Assembly (NCBI GenBank): GCA_964343805.1
Contig: CAYFLR010000026.1
Coordinates: 10,860 to 74,859, forward strand
Reading direction: 5' to 3'
Length of the DNA: 64,000 nt
Source: CAYFLR01 sp964343805
GTDB taxonomy: Bacteria; Bdellovibrionota_B; Oligoflexia; CAYFLR01
The notes beneath the pieces were generated by a model. It made no database searches. It saw nothing but the letters and a program-made list of their open reading frames with translations, and had not been told where the DNA came from. Position 1 is the first letter of the stretch; every line of letters begins with the position of its first letter. Shown in pieces: positions 44,989-54,434 of this stretch. Position numbers and translations under genes: made by a program.

Positions 44989-47094
44989 CTATTCATTTGA
45001 GTCTTTATAGGTCCAAATGCGGTTTTGTTTGGTGAGAGTATTGACGGCCCAAAACCAAGCTTCTGCGGTGGCTAAACAATGATGGTAATGGGAGTCTTTT
45101 CTGACTTTTGAGTATTTAGGAGCGGACTTTTCAGGATAACCGCATGAGCTATACATGGATTTAAGGTGGAGGACCTTGGTTCGGTTATTATACTGAATAA
45201 CGGTATTATGCTTCGCCTTTTCATGCTTGAGTAGGTCCATTCCTAAGAAACTGTTAGTAGGTGCTAAATTTAGGATGTTCAGCAAGGTGGGGGTGATGTC
45301 GATCTGACTAGCTAGATGATCTACCTTCATTGGAGAAAGCCACTTTGGCCCGTAAAGAAGCAGGGGGACATTGGAGGATTTATCATCAATATAGCCTGTT
45401 AGATTAACAGGGAGCAGGTTGTTATCTTTAGTCAATTTGAGTCCGTGATCACCCACCATAACAAAAATAGTATTCTCAAATTGGGATTTCATAAGTGGAT
45501 TGTTTTTAAATTCTTCCATGAACATTTTTAGCATTTGATCAGTATAAAAAAGGGTGTTCATGTAGCGACGGGCTTGATTTTTTTTACCAAAACGATTGTA
45601 TTTCTCTTCTGGAACATCATAGGGATGATGGTTGGTGAGGGTAATGATGGTCATAAAGAAGGGTTGATCCTTTTGGTGATTTTTGATCCATCTGAGTGAC
45701 TCTTTAAATAGAGATTCATCCAGTGTTCCCCAGATTCCAGGAGCCTTCTTGGCTTCAACAAAGTTATCATCACCGATGAGTTTTTCAATATTATGCCTTA
45801 AGAAAAAGCGGTCGGTATTTTGAAAGGTAAAACGGCCTCCATAGAGAGCCACTCGTTCATACCCCTGTTTCTTTAAAATATCGGGGAGACAATGAATGGA
45901 GGTGTTAAAGTCTTTCATGACTAATCCCTCTCCGTAGATGGGAAAAATAGAGCAGAGAGTTGAGGAATACGCTCGGGTAGAATGGGTTCCATTGGCAAAA
46001 TGGTTCGGGAAAAAGACCCCTTGTGGCACTAGGCTCGCAAAATAGGGGGTCGGATGCTTTTCTTTAGCGGTTGCTCTCTCTTTGAAGGTAAAAGATTCTA
46101 AGAATATGAGAACGATGTTCGGTCTGATAACTTTGGTGTTGGGGACCGGCAAGCCCTTTTGCATCAGTGGGTAATCCTGATTAAAGAATTTGATACTTTT
46201 TCGTTTTAGAAGCTCCCTTTGGATCATTCCTATATATTTATTCAGCTCTTTGTTTGAGATACTCTTCATTTGGTCTAAACCAGAATAGTGATCTTTGTAT
46301 TCATCCACCAGAGAGAAGACCGGATGAAGTCTCCATGAGTGAATTAATATATAGTGACTTGGACTATTGCCTACAATGGGAATCCATGACCTGAGAATCA
46401 AAAATGCGAATACTAGGTGGAGAAATCCCATCCATCGAGCTGATGGAGGAATGGGAGAGACGGACTCTGAAAAGCGATTCAAATATCGGTAGAATTTTAA
46501 TGAGATAATAAAACCAATTCCAAAAGGAATAAAAGTCATAAGTGATTCAGGTTTGATTAATTCTGAGAAGAGAGATGCATTGATGTGCTGAAAGGAGGAG
46601 AGCCCCATCTTAAAGGCATAAAAAGTTAAATGGTCGTTCACCTGATTGAGATAAAGGGTAGTGGGAAAGTAAAAGAGATTGAAAAGGAGAGAGCTGGTAA
46701 TCGCATAGACGGTTAGTATTTTGTGATTTACCCTTGAAATCCAAGATTTAGAGGGGGTTACAGATTGGATTAAGACCATCAAAAGGGGAATGAGTAATTG
46801 AAATAGGGAAATACTAGAAATGAGAACGAGATTGTCTAGTAAAGCCAAAAAGGCATCTGGTAATGCAGCTAGAGGAAGATTCTTTGAGGTATTGAGGAAG
46901 ATATGACCTAGGATGATACCAAATTGAAAGAGGGTAAATAAAAGATGGGTGGCGAGCATGAATAAGAAACAGTTCTGGAGGAGCTTCACATATTTAAGGG
47001 ATGGAAATTTAAAAGAGGCTATTTGCCCTCCATTCATGATGAGAGATAAAGAGATAAATAGGGGTACTCCCAGGTAGGATAGAAGATCTGACAT
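44989..47094 (-). CDS. LtaS-like sulfatase-fold phosphoglycerol transferase
   Basis: This is a 701-residue membrane protein with about five N-terminal TM segments and a periplasmic alkaline-phosphatase-fold domain. The metal/nucleophile region reads NIVLIFLESFTF and then FANGTHSTR (about residues 365-375, with a candidate Thr nucleophile). The C-terminal MVGDHGLKL and an earlier TNHHPYDVP carry further metal ligands. Family members transfer phosphoglycerol to glycans or lipids. In diderms the usual product is phosphoglycerol on periplasmic glucans or LPS rather than lipoteichoic acid. The exact substrate is unknown. It is downstream of the VWA lipoprotein, separated by a hairpin. Confidence 0.82.
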   Translation of the reverse strand: MSDLLSYLGVPLFISLSLIMNGGQIASFKFPSLKYVKLLQNCFLFMLATHLLFTLFQFGIILGHIFLNTSKNLPLAALPDAFLALLDNLVLISSISLFQLLIPLLMVLIQSVTPSKSWISRVNHKILTVYAITSSLLFNLFYFPTTLYLNQVNDHLTFYAFKMGLSSFQHINASLFSELIKPESLMTFIPFGIGFIISLKFYRYLNRFSESVSPIPPSARWMGFLHLVFAFLILRSWIPIVGNSPSHYILIHSWRLHPVFSLVDEYKDHYSGLDQMKSISNKELNKYIGMIQRELLKRKSIKFFNQDYPLMQKGLPVPNTKVIRPNIVLIFLESFTFKERATAKEKHPTPYFASLVPQGVFFPNHFANGTHSTRAYSSTLCSIFPIYGEGLVMKDFNTSIHCLPDILKKQGYERVALYGGRFTFQNTDRFFLRHNIEKLIGDDNFVEAKKAPGIWGTLDESLFKESLRWIKNHQKDQPFFMTIITLTNHHPYDVPEEKYNRFGKKNQARRYMNTLFYTDQMLKMFMEEFKNNPLMKSQFENTIFVMVGDHGLKLTKDNNLLPVNLTGYIDDKSSNVPLLLYGPKWLSPMKVDHLASQIDITPTLLNILNLAPTNSFLGMDLLKHEKAKHNTVIQYNNRTKVLHLKSMYSSCGYPEKSAPKYSKVRKDSHYHHCLATAEAWFWAVNTLTKQNRIWTYKDSNE

Positions 47095-47177
47095 TCAATG
47101 TTCCATGTAAAATAGCGCGGTCAATTACTTGCCATCAGTTATCATAATTGAGGTAAATAAATCAAGGTGGGAAGGAG

Positions 47178-47201
47178 GGAGGAACCATAAAAGGCTCCTC
47201 C
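47178..47201 (-). terminator. hairpin after the VWA lipoprotein gene
   Basis: Nine-pair stem (GGAGGAGCC / GGTTCCTCC on the minus strand, one G-U pair) with a 6-nt loop, 11 nt beyond the lipoprotein stop. No long U-tract follows, so termination is only partly supported. Confidence 0.5.
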
Positions 47202-47212
47202 AGGGGCAGGGT

Positions 47213-49807
47213 TTAAATAGCCTTACAGTATTGAATTTCAATTGAAGATAAGGGCTCCCCTGGTTCCTCTAAATGTAGGGAGTTGGTTCCTTCAATAAAA
47301 TTAAATGACTGCTCTTGACCATCTACGAGGACCGTGATGGAAGAAGGGTCAATTTGTTGATCGTCGAACGAATATTCGGTTATTAAATTAATCTTTTTGG
47401 ATGCCAGTTGACCGATAGCAGATAAACCTTCTGGGATATTGCCTTCGGCTAAATCAATGTTGATTCCGCCTGCCAGTTCTACTAGCTCTTTATAACCATA
47501 CCCAACTTCATTTTCCCCTGTCTGTGGAACTGTATTTGGGTTGGTATATATAATACTAGAAACGAGTAAGGGATTATCACCTTGTAAAGTTTTTAACTCG
47601 GCTAAGACAGAGGCGGGATTGATGCCACTACAATCTCTTTGAAATGCAGGTCCTTCTTTTCCTTCATAGTCGTAAACGGGATTAATGCCGGCGGGGTACT
47701 CAGCGCAAATGTCATTCTCATCTGAGATAAATACTACTGCAAGAGCGGCGTCTTCTCTAAAAAAGCCATTTCCTCTAATGTGGGCTAAATTAGCTCCGCT
47801 CAATCCTCTATGCAGACTGTATAATCCAAGCTCACCACCGTCTCCATCTGAGTCACTAGCTGCATCTATCAGTTTTTTCTGTAGATCAGATCTTAGTTTA
47901 TTCATGGAGAGATCATTTCCAGAGAGCACAATGGACTCATTATTTTTTTGATAAAGAGAACCAGTCCAACCTGACGTAGAACCGTGGGCTAACATCACAG
48001 CTACTTGAAAGTCTACTTCGCTACCAATTTCAGAGATGAAGTTATCGATTCCATCTGCTACCGCTTCTCTTTCTGCTCTCAAAGAGCCAGAGGTGTCGGC
48101 TACAAATAGGATATCAATTTTACGAACTATTTCTTCTGCAGGCTGTTGAAAGGAATCATCTAAACATTCAGGGGTTGCTTCAGGGGCAGCCTCTTCATCA
48201 CAATAAGGATGCTGCTCAGGTGTGAATTCAGCATACTGTCCATCAAGTGGGTTTTCTTTTTGTTCGAAGAACGTAATCTTGATCTGTTTTCCCGGTGTTG
48301 GTAGGCGATCTGGATGAAACCTTACTGCATTTTGGCTTTCAATATAGTCGACATAATCGGTGTATTCCACATCGTCTACATACACTCTTAAAGTGAAAGG
48401 AAAGGGTTTGGCGGTAAGGACCACTTGAGATACCTGACTTGATAGGTCTCCTCCGAGTGCCTGTAAGCTTTTAGCAAAATCTTGATCACAGATGCTGGCT
48501 GTTAATCCACCTGTTTTTTCGGTGGCTTTTATATACTGTTTTCCTTCTTCTACAGGTGTTCCTTCTGGGGTTTGGCAAACTTTCCCTGTTTGAGGATCGA
48601 TTGTTCCCACAATGGAACTCACAGAAAATTCCCCTTCTTTTTTATGAGTTTTAAGAAACTCGATGAAGTCGGTATCGCTATAGAGATAGTTTGTATAACC
48701 CTGAGCATGAAGTTTGAGGCCACTGTCTTCTTCGTCACTCACTACGATAACTGCCAAAAAGGAATCCTCTCTCATAAAACCACTGTTCTTGGTATTTGAG
48801 ATAAGCGATTTTTCAATGGCTAGTTGCGCGGCAGTTAATCCGTGTTCAGCGCCAGAACCTACTGTTCCTAGAGTGACGTTTGCCATAAATATTTCCTCTA
48901 AGTTGGCTTGGTCAGACTTAAGAACCGTGTTGCCCCAGGTTCCTTGAAAGGTTCCTCGGAGTGGTTGGTAGCCGGGGTGATAATAATTACCCATAAAAAT
49001 CCAATCAGGACAGTATGAGTTGGGTTGATCACCACAGATGTCAGTGGAAGTTACAGCTAATTGAAAATCAATGTCTCTATCTTTTAGGTGGGTTACGAAG
49101 GATCTGAAGTTGTTTGCTAAATTATCTTGCTCCTCTTGCATACTGCCGGAATTATCAACTACCCATAAAATGTCAAGTTTCTTAGGTTCTGGTTGAGTAA
49201 ATTCCTCAGTGATTAAATCTCCAACAGATGGACCCGTTGGATCAGGACTGTAATCACCAACTTTACACTCACCTGTGGGATCATAGGTGTAATGTGTTTT
49301 AGGTCTTCGGAATTCGTCGGGATAGCTGCTAGCTACTTCAGGGACGTTTTCACTGTTCCCTTGGTTATCACGGATGGAATCAGGTGTCGGTGTACTGGTA
49401 ATGGTCGTCGTGTCTAAAACTGGAAGACTACTTGGCTTATCACTTAATACCACTTTTGAGTCATTCATGACATCTGCCAAGTTGTTGTTGTCAGATGATG
49501 AGGTGGTGCTGGCAAGTGATTTTTCAACCATTTGGTTGTCATTATCATTTGTTGCTACTTTCTCATCATTTGCCGTTGCCTTTTCAACAGATGCTATAAT
49601 TAAGTCTGGCGTTATAGGATCTGGTGACGAGGCGCCCTTATGTCCAAAAGCAGCTTGCTCGACAGCTTTGTTTTCCTCTAAGGTGCTGTCATCGGCAATT
49701 GCCTCTAGAGCCTTTTCTTCAAAACCGGGTGGTGCTGTACACCCCGCTAGCCAGCCTAGGCAGCAAGCTGACCATATTGCTATGAAAATAACCCGAAAAC
49801 TTTGCAT
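47213..49807 (-). CDS. lipoprotein with two von Willebrand factor A domains
   Basis: This 864-residue protein has a lipoprotein signal (LAGC lipobox, Cys about 23). A long Ser/Asp/Asn-rich, probably disordered stretch follows (about 30-190), then two VWA domains. Both carry metal-site motifs: LWVVDNSGSMQEEQDNL (about 215) and LFVADTSGSLRAEREAV (about 565). Each is followed by a beta-rich region that ends with the same type of strand (ITFFEQKENPL; IEIQYCKAI). Two tandem VWA modules on one lipoprotein suggest adhesion or assembly of a surface complex. The Asp residue after SD repeats may bind metal. The partner is unknown. Its promoter region at 49808-50099 contains a palindrome. Confidence 0.82.
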   Translation of the reverse strand: MQSFRVIFIAIWSACCLGWLAGCTAPPGFEEKALEAIADDSTLEENKAVEQAAFGHKGASSPDPITPDLIIASVEKATANDEKVATNDNDNQMVEKSLASTTSSSDNNNLADVMNDSKVVLSDKPSSLPVLDTTTITSTPTPDSIRDNQGNSENVPEVASSYPDEFRRPKTHYTYDPTGECKVGDYSPDPTGPSVGDLITEEFTQPEPKKLDILWVVDNSGSMQEEQDNLANNFRSFVTHLKDRDIDFQLAVTSTDICGDQPNSYCPDWIFMGNYYHPGYQPLRGTFQGTWGNTVLKSDQANLEEIFMANVTLGTVGSGAEHGLTAAQLAIEKSLISNTKNSGFMREDSFLAVIVVSDEEDSGLKLHAQGYTNYLYSDTDFIEFLKTHKKEGEFSVSSIVGTIDPQTGKVCQTPEGTPVEEGKQYIKATEKTGGLTASICDQDFAKSLQALGGDLSSQVSQVVLTAKPFPFTLRVYVDDVEYTDYVDYIESQNAVRFHPDRLPTPGKQIKITFFEQKENPLDGQYAEFTPEQHPYCDEEAAPEATPECLDDSFQQPAEEIVRKIDILFVADTSGSLRAEREAVADGIDNFISEIGSEVDFQVAVMLAHGSTSGWTGSLYQKNNESIVLSGNDLSMNKLRSDLQKKLIDAASDSDGDGGELGLYSLHRGLSGANLAHIRGNGFFREDAALAVVFISDENDICAEYPAGINPVYDYEGKEGPAFQRDCSGINPASVLAELKTLQGDNPLLVSSIIYTNPNTVPQTGENEVGYGYKELVELAGGINIDLAEGNIPEGLSAIGQLASKKINLITEYSFDDQQIDPSSITVLVDGQEQSFNFIEGTNSLHLEEPGEPLSSIEIQYCKAI

Positions 49808-50099
49808 AACTCCTCCTAAATATCTGGTTAAAAAGGGTAATAGACTGATATTTAAAATAAATTCGTAAATTTTGCGAACTCATTCAACGCTCCTGCTGTG
49901 AGGGGATCTTGATTTATTTATTTGGGGGGATTATTTAAATGAAGACGAAGGGCATAAAAATCCCATCGCTAATATAACATTATAACTTAAATTTGGTGAA
50001 ATGTTAAATAAAATTTACAATTATATAAAGTACGGTGGCTAAGTAGTGGACATTACAGCTATAAAAAAGCGGTAATGTCCTGTGTTATTCTGCTTGGTT
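49808..50099. promoter_or_regulatory. intergenic region with an operator-like palindrome (49862-49878)
   Basis: The 292-nt spacer between the FKBP and VWA lipoprotein genes is A/T-rich. It holds a 17-nt palindrome (TTCGTAAA-T-TTTGCGAA, one mismatch), 55 nt upstream of the lipoprotein start, and the 33-nt hairpin listed separately. No gene or convincing complete promoter was found. Confidence 0.35.
50048..50080 (-). terminator. long hairpin downstream of the FKBP gene
   Basis: A 9-bp perfect outer stem (GGACATTAC / GTAATGTCC) continues past one mismatch into a 3-bp GCT/AGC inner stem around an A-rich loop. It lies 20 nt past the FKBP stop. It lacks a clear U-tract in the minus direction. Confidence 0.5.
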
Positions 50100-50795
50100 T
50101 TATTTTTTCTTAGAAGAGACAATCTCAAACAGTTCTACTTCAAAAATTAAGGTGGCACCGGGTTTGATCATTGGGGGAGATCCTCGATCACCGTAAGCTA
50201 AATCACTGGGGCAAAATAATTTAATTTTTCCACCCACTTTGACTTTTTGCATTCCTTCGGTCCAACACTTAATAACCTGATTCAATCCAAAAGAAATAGG
50301 CTGCCCTCTCTTTACGGAGCTATCAAAAACAGTTCCATCAAGAAGAGTTCCGTGATAATGGACTTTTACTTTGTCAGTGGCTTTAGGGTAAGCTCCGGTT
50401 CCCTCTTTCATCATGTGGTAGGCCATACCAGAGTCCAGCTTTATAGCCTTTTTATCTTTTACAAGCTGATCAATATATTTCTTTCCCTTTTCTTTAAGAC
50501 CGCTGGCTGCTTTTTTATTAGTGGCCATCATTTTTCCTCTTCGTTCTTTGACCCAACCTTGAACTTTGGGGCCAAATGTGGAGAGCTCTACTGCAGTCTT
50601 TTTCTGAAGGGCAACGGCTTTCATACCTTCTAATACAAAACCAACTTCCTCTTTACTTAATTTAAATTCTACAACATTGCGTCCCATTATCATTCCGAGG
50701 GTGTAAAGCATTTTCTGCTCATCAGTTTTTAGTTTTACCTCGGCGCAAAGCTGTCCTACATACAGAAAGCTAGCTATCATTATAAGATATCTCAT
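50100..50795 (-). CDS. periplasmic FKBP-type peptidyl-prolyl isomerase (Mip/FkpA-like)
   Basis: This 231-residue exported foldase has a signal peptide (about 1-19), a helical dimerisation-like N-domain (about 25-120), and an FKBP domain at the C-terminus. In the FKBP domain VKVHYHGTLLDGTVFDSS, the WTEGMQKVKVGGKIKLF block and FEVELFEI are typical. Family alignments usually have PGW before TEG; here it is KCW, so the substrate edge differs. It is expected to help fold outer-membrane and exported proteins. It lies between ftsY and the lipoprotein gene, with a gap of about 110 nt after ftsY. Confidence 0.9.
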   Translation of the reverse strand: MRYLIMIASFLYVGQLCAEVKLKTDEQKMLYTLGMIMGRNVVEFKLSKEEVGFVLEGMKAVALQKKTAVELSTFGPKVQGWVKERRGKMMATNKKAASGLKEKGKKYIDQLVKDKKAIKLDSGMAYHMMKEGTGAYPKATDKVKVHYHGTLLDGTVFDSSVKRGQPISFGLNQVIKCWTEGMQKVKVGGKIKLFCPSDLAYGDRGSPPMIKPGATLIFEVELFEIVSSKKK

Positions 50796-50904
50796 AATAC
50801 TCCCTTCAATTAAGTTATTTATAGTACTAGATTCACAAGGATTCAGGGCAAAATATCACGGTTGGTATGATAAATCAATGATTTCTAAATTAAAAACCGG
50901 ATGA

Positions 50905-52227
50905 TTAGAAAAGGGCCTCAGTGAAGTCTTTTCCCACAAAATCTCTTAGATCATCAATTTGTTCCCCAATTCCAATATATTTTATAGGAATGGTGAATTC
51001 ATTGCTGATACTAATACAAATTCCACCTTTTGCTGTCCCATCCAACTTGGTTAGAATAATGCCATTTACATCAACCATCTCTTTAAAAGTTTGAACTTGT
51101 TGAACGGCATTTTGGCCGGTTGTGGCATCCAAAATCTGGAGTATTTCATGGGGGCCTTCTTCACTTTCGCGGGAAATGACTCTTTTAATTTTGGCTAACT
51201 CTTCCATTAAATTGACTTTAGTATGGAGTCGACCCGCAGTATCTACTATGACAATGTCAGATCCTTTAGATTTGGCTGATTTTAGTGCATCAAAAACTAC
51301 GGCAGATGGATCTGATCCAGCTTGGTGTTTGACTATATCCACTTCATTTCGATTAGCCCAAACTTCAAGCTGTTCAATGGCAGCAGCCCTAAAAGTATCT
51401 GCCGCTGCTAACATAACCTTTTTCCCCTGGCTTTTATACATATTCGCTAATTTGCCAATGGTAGTGGTTTTCCCAACACCATTAACTCCAATTACCATTA
51501 TGACCCAGGGTTTTGCGCTGCCCACTTCAATTGGTTTTGAGCTTTTTTCAAACACTTCGGCTATAATTTCCTTTAAACAGGTTTTAACACTTTGAGGGTC
51601 TTCTAGCTTTTTGGATTCAAGACGTTCTTTGACTAACTCGATGAGTTGTTCAGATGTTGACACGCCAACATCAGCAGCAATGAGAGCTGAAAATACATCT
51701 TCAAAAAGTTCTTCATCAATTTTCTTGTAGTGAGCCAAGAATGTGTCGAGTTTTTTTACAAAAGATTCTCGAGTCTTGGTGAGACCTTTTCGAAGTCTTT
51801 GGAATAAACTGGCTTCATCAACTTTTGGTTTGGGCTTTTCTGCAGGGGGTTCTTCTTTCGGAATTACAGTAGCAGCAGGTAAAACCTCTTCTTCTTCAAA
51901 CTCTTTTTCTTCTACATACTTATCGTGCTCTTTAGGTTCTTCCGGGTGGGGCGCTTCTTTCTCTTCTTTTTCAGGTACTTCAACAACAGGAGGAGCTGTA
52001 ACTAGGTCCGTTGTTTTCTTATTTCTTAAGAGTAGAAAAGTAACAAGGAAGGTCAAACAGACTAATAAAAAGGAGATAAGGTGAAAAAGTGACCAAAAGT
52101 GATCTGGGTAATTTTCTAATAGTGCTTGCGCTTTTTCAAGTAAGTTGCGGTCGTTATTATGGCCAAGATTTTGAAGTATTTTGGGGATTTCCTGAAGTTG
52201 AGTTGTGAATGAGGTCAATATGTTCAA
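50905..52227 (-). CDS. ftsY: signal recognition particle receptor FtsY
   Basis: This 440-residue SRP receptor targets nascent membrane proteins to the translocon. The TTG at 52227 is preceded by AAGGAG. The N-terminus has a TM-like segment (about 44-65, LFHLISFLLVCLTFLVTFLLL), then a Glu/Pro-rich acidic linker (about 75-140), then the N and G domains. GTPase motifs are GVNGVGKTTTIGKLA (G1), DTAGRLHTKVNLMEEL (G3) and TKLDGTAKGG (G4). A real TM anchor is uncommon in E. coli FtsY but is seen in some other bacteria. The gene starts a minus-strand group; the next gene is FKBP. Confidence 0.95.
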   Translation of the reverse strand: MNILTSFTTQLQEIPKILQNLGHNNDRNLLEKAQALLENYPDHFWSLFHLISFLLVCLTFLVTFLLLRNKKTTDLVTAPPVVEVPEKEEKEAPHPEEPKEHDKYVEEKEFEEEEVLPAATVIPKEEPPAEKPKPKVDEASLFQRLRKGLTKTRESFVKKLDTFLAHYKKIDEELFEDVFSALIAADVGVSTSEQLIELVKERLESKKLEDPQSVKTCLKEIIAEVFEKSSKPIEVGSAKPWVIMVIGVNGVGKTTTIGKLANMYKSQGKKVMLAAADTFRAAAIEQLEVWANRNEVDIVKHQAGSDPSAVVFDALKSAKSKGSDIVIVDTAGRLHTKVNLMEELAKIKRVISRESEEGPHEILQILDATTGQNAVQQVQTFKEMVDVNGIILTKLDGTAKGGICISISNEFTIPIKYIGIGEQIDDLRDFVGKDFTEALF

Positions 52228-52551
52228 ACGAGGTCTCCTTAAATTGGGGGACTGAATTTAATAAATTGTGTTGAATATGAAAAGGGTATTAATCCTGTTT
52301 AAATCTGTCTCAGGGTCTTATTATACCTCTATAATATTGTCAATTAAAACCATGTAGTAGCCTCTTTTGAGGGGGTAAAGTATCTATTTTAAATAGGCCG
52401 TGAGCACGAAATTACTTGATTCAGGTAACTAAATCCATTTATATAGCCGTTAATATAAAAATTAGGGTAAGTGTATTCCTAACCCTAATCCTAGTTATCC
52501 AGGAATTTTTTTTGGTGTTTTTCATTAATTTAATCAATCAATAGGGTTTTT
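52228..52551. promoter_or_regulatory. 324-nt divergent intergenic region between ftsY and the sigma-factor gene
   Basis: A/T-rich spacer that must hold the promoters of both divergent genes. It contains an 11-bp inverted repeat (ATTAGGGTAAG, 52461-52471; CTAACCCTAAT, 52479-52489; 10 of 11 paired) and, just after, a short stem (CCTAG / CCAGG) followed by eight Ts (52506-52513). This could be an operator plus a leader attenuator ahead of the sigma gene. A reverse TTGACA at 52338-52343 is a possible ftsY -35. No ORF was seen. Confidence 0.4.
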
Positions 52552-53316
52552 ATGGAAATTGATCCTTCAGGAAACGATAAGTCGAAATCCTCTAAGAAGG
52601 TTGGGCAATTTAAAATTGGCAAGATGCTGGCCGAGGAATCTAATGAATCTCTTTCAAATATTGGAAATTTAAATAAAAAGTCCTCCGATATTGCTATTAC
52701 GAAAAAGAACGAAAAAGGGAAACTCTCCAGCGATAATTTAATAAATGGACTGATTTCTGCCAATTCTAAATCTCTTGATAAATTTATAAGGATTCATCAG
52801 GATAAAGTATACTCCATCGCCTATTGGATGCTAAACAACCTACAAGTATTAGATGATGTGGTTACCACCTCATTTAGAGAATTTTTTGCAAGAATCAATC
52901 AATCAGATTCCAATCGGACACTTAACTATCTATATCAGATTACTTTGGATTTATGCGCAGAGCAAAATAGCCAACTTAAAAATAGGTCTTTCTATTATTT
53001 GACTCCCTTTCCTCCGCTATTTGGTCAAGAGGGAGATCCTCTGTTTGATTTTTTCTCTAAAGAGAATAGTCAAATTGAATACAGTAAGATTAAGGGAGAA
53101 ATTACTGATTCGATTGAGCTGTCATTAAAGAATTTAGACGATGATCTAAAAGCTCCTATTATTTTGCATGACCTTCATTCAATGTCCAAAGCTGATATGG
53201 CTGAAGTTCTAGGGTTAGAGCTTTCCACTGCTAAAGTAAGACTTTACAGAGGTCGTACAAATCTATTGAAAATTCTAAAAGAGGGAACCATGAATAGAGT
53301 TCCCGATAAAAAGTAG
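52552..53316 (+). CDS. ECF-like sigma factor with N-terminal extension
   Basis: This is a 254-residue protein. Residues 1-75 are a low-complexity, Ser/Lys-rich extension. Then a region 2-like part follows (SLDKFIRIHQDKVYSIAYWMLNN...DDVVTTSFREFFARI), and a region 4-like HTH at the end (LDDDLKAPIILHDLHSMSKADMAEVLGLELSTAKVRLYRGRTNLL). Region 2 is degenerate, lacking the usual aromatic/acidic residues of group 4 factors. The next gene is a zinc anti-sigma factor, which supports the call. The ATG at 52552 has AGGG upstream. No recognisable target promoter can be given from this window. Confidence 0.75.
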   Translation: MEIDPSGNDKSKSSKKVGQFKIGKMLAEESNESLSNIGNLNKKSSDIAITKKNEKGKLSSDNLINGLISANSKSLDKFIRIHQDKVYSIAYWMLNNLQVLDDVVTTSFREFFARINQSDSNRTLNYLYQITLDLCAEQNSQLKNRSFYYLTPFPPLFGQEGDPLFDFFSKENSQIEYSKIKGEITDSIELSLKNLDDDLKAPIILHDLHSMSKADMAEVLGLELSTAKVRLYRGRTNLLKILKEGTMNRVPDKK

Positions 53317-53330
53317 TAGGATGTAATATC

Positions 53331-54434
53331 ATGATGACATGTTTTTCAGTGCAAAACTGCTTGCCTCAATACCTCGAGGGAGATCTTTCTGATTACTATC
53401 GCAGTGAGACCGAGCTCCACATTAGGAACTGTGAGAAGTGTGCAGCCAAGTTAAGAGAAATGCAAAAGATGGTTCAGTTGTTAAATCAAATTCCTCCCAA
53501 GGAGTCTCCGAGGGATTTTAAAAGTGATATCAATCAGGTGATTAGGAAAAAGTCAGGACATACGATCCTTTTTAGGAAGTTGTTTATGCCATATACTGTG
53601 AAAATCCCAGTGTATTTAGGGGTTTTTTTAATTGGAGTTATGTTTCTCATTTCCAGTGAACTAGATAAGAATCAAGTTTCCTTGAAGGTCCAGCAGGGGG
53701 CGACCTCTATGGATCTGGTTCAACAGCAAGAAGCCATTAAAGAGAGTTTAGAAAAAGTAATTTGGAATGAGTGGTTGAGCTCTAAGGGGGCCTCCCTGAT
53801 TATAAAGGTTCAGCAGCTTACCCAAAGCGCTCCTCAGCAAGAAGTTCCAAAACCGGTAGTGGAAAAATCTAAAGCTAAAGAAGTTACATCTAAGGAACAT
53901 GATGTTCCAATTGAGACCTCTCAGGCAAAAGTAGATGAGTCAGCCACCTCATCTAACAAAGATGATGTTAATACCGAGCCTGAAATTGAAAATAAATTAG
54001 CAAATCAATCTTTTTCTCTACTGAAGATGGTAATCGAGGTGGAGGAAAGGCAAATTGAAAAATTAAGAAAATCAATTATTCACGACCTAGGAGAAAATGT
54101 CTTACCTGAAGATCTCTATTCTGAACTCTCACCCAAAGCCTCCGAGGGGGAATTACTTTTTACCATCTCCTCTACCCAAAAAGAAGCAATGGACTTCTTG
54201 GATAAAATTAATCACCGCTTTGCTGCCGTAATGAAACAAAAAGAGGGTTCCTTTGAGACGGCGAATGAGTCTATTATTGCCCGTGTTAAGGGTGCTGATC
54301 TTTTTTCAATTTCCTTTTTAGCCAAAGCCAGTGATAAGAAACTATACGACGATTTAGATAATAAAATAAAAGGTAAAGAGAGAAACAAGGTCATTCGATT
54401 TTCTAACAACCTAGATATCATTGAGAGACTATGA
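53331..54434 (+). CDS. zinc-type anti-sigma factor with membrane anchor
   Basis: This 367-residue protein has an N-terminal ZAS domain, with Cys residues near the start (QNCLPQYLEGDLSDYY) and the H-x3-C-x2-C motif HIRNCEKC (about residues 31-38). It should bind the sigma factor encoded just upstream. One TM follows (about 85-110, IPVYLGVFLIGVMFLISSEL), then an extracytoplasmic part with a Gln/Lys/Glu-rich linker and a domain of about 150 residues of unknown type (EVEERQIEKLRKSII; FTISSTQKEAMDFL). The topology suggests a sensor that could be cut by a site-2 protease such as RseP. Its stop overlaps the next start as ATGA. Confidence 0.82.
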   Translation: MMTCFSVQNCLPQYLEGDLSDYYRSETELHIRNCEKCAAKLREMQKMVQLLNQIPPKESPRDFKSDINQVIRKKSGHTILFRKLFMPYTVKIPVYLGVFLIGVMFLISSELDKNQVSLKVQQGATSMDLVQQQEAIKESLEKVIWNEWLSSKGASLIIKVQQLTQSAPQQEVPKPVVEKSKAKEVTSKEHDVPIETSQAKVDESATSSNKDDVNTEPEIENKLANQSFSLLKMVIEVEERQIEKLRKSIIHDLGENVLPEDLYSELSPKASEGELLFTISSTQKEAMDFLDKINHRFAAVMKQKEGSFETANESIIARVKGADLFSISFLAKASDKKLYDDLDNKIKGKERNKVIRFSNNLDIIERL

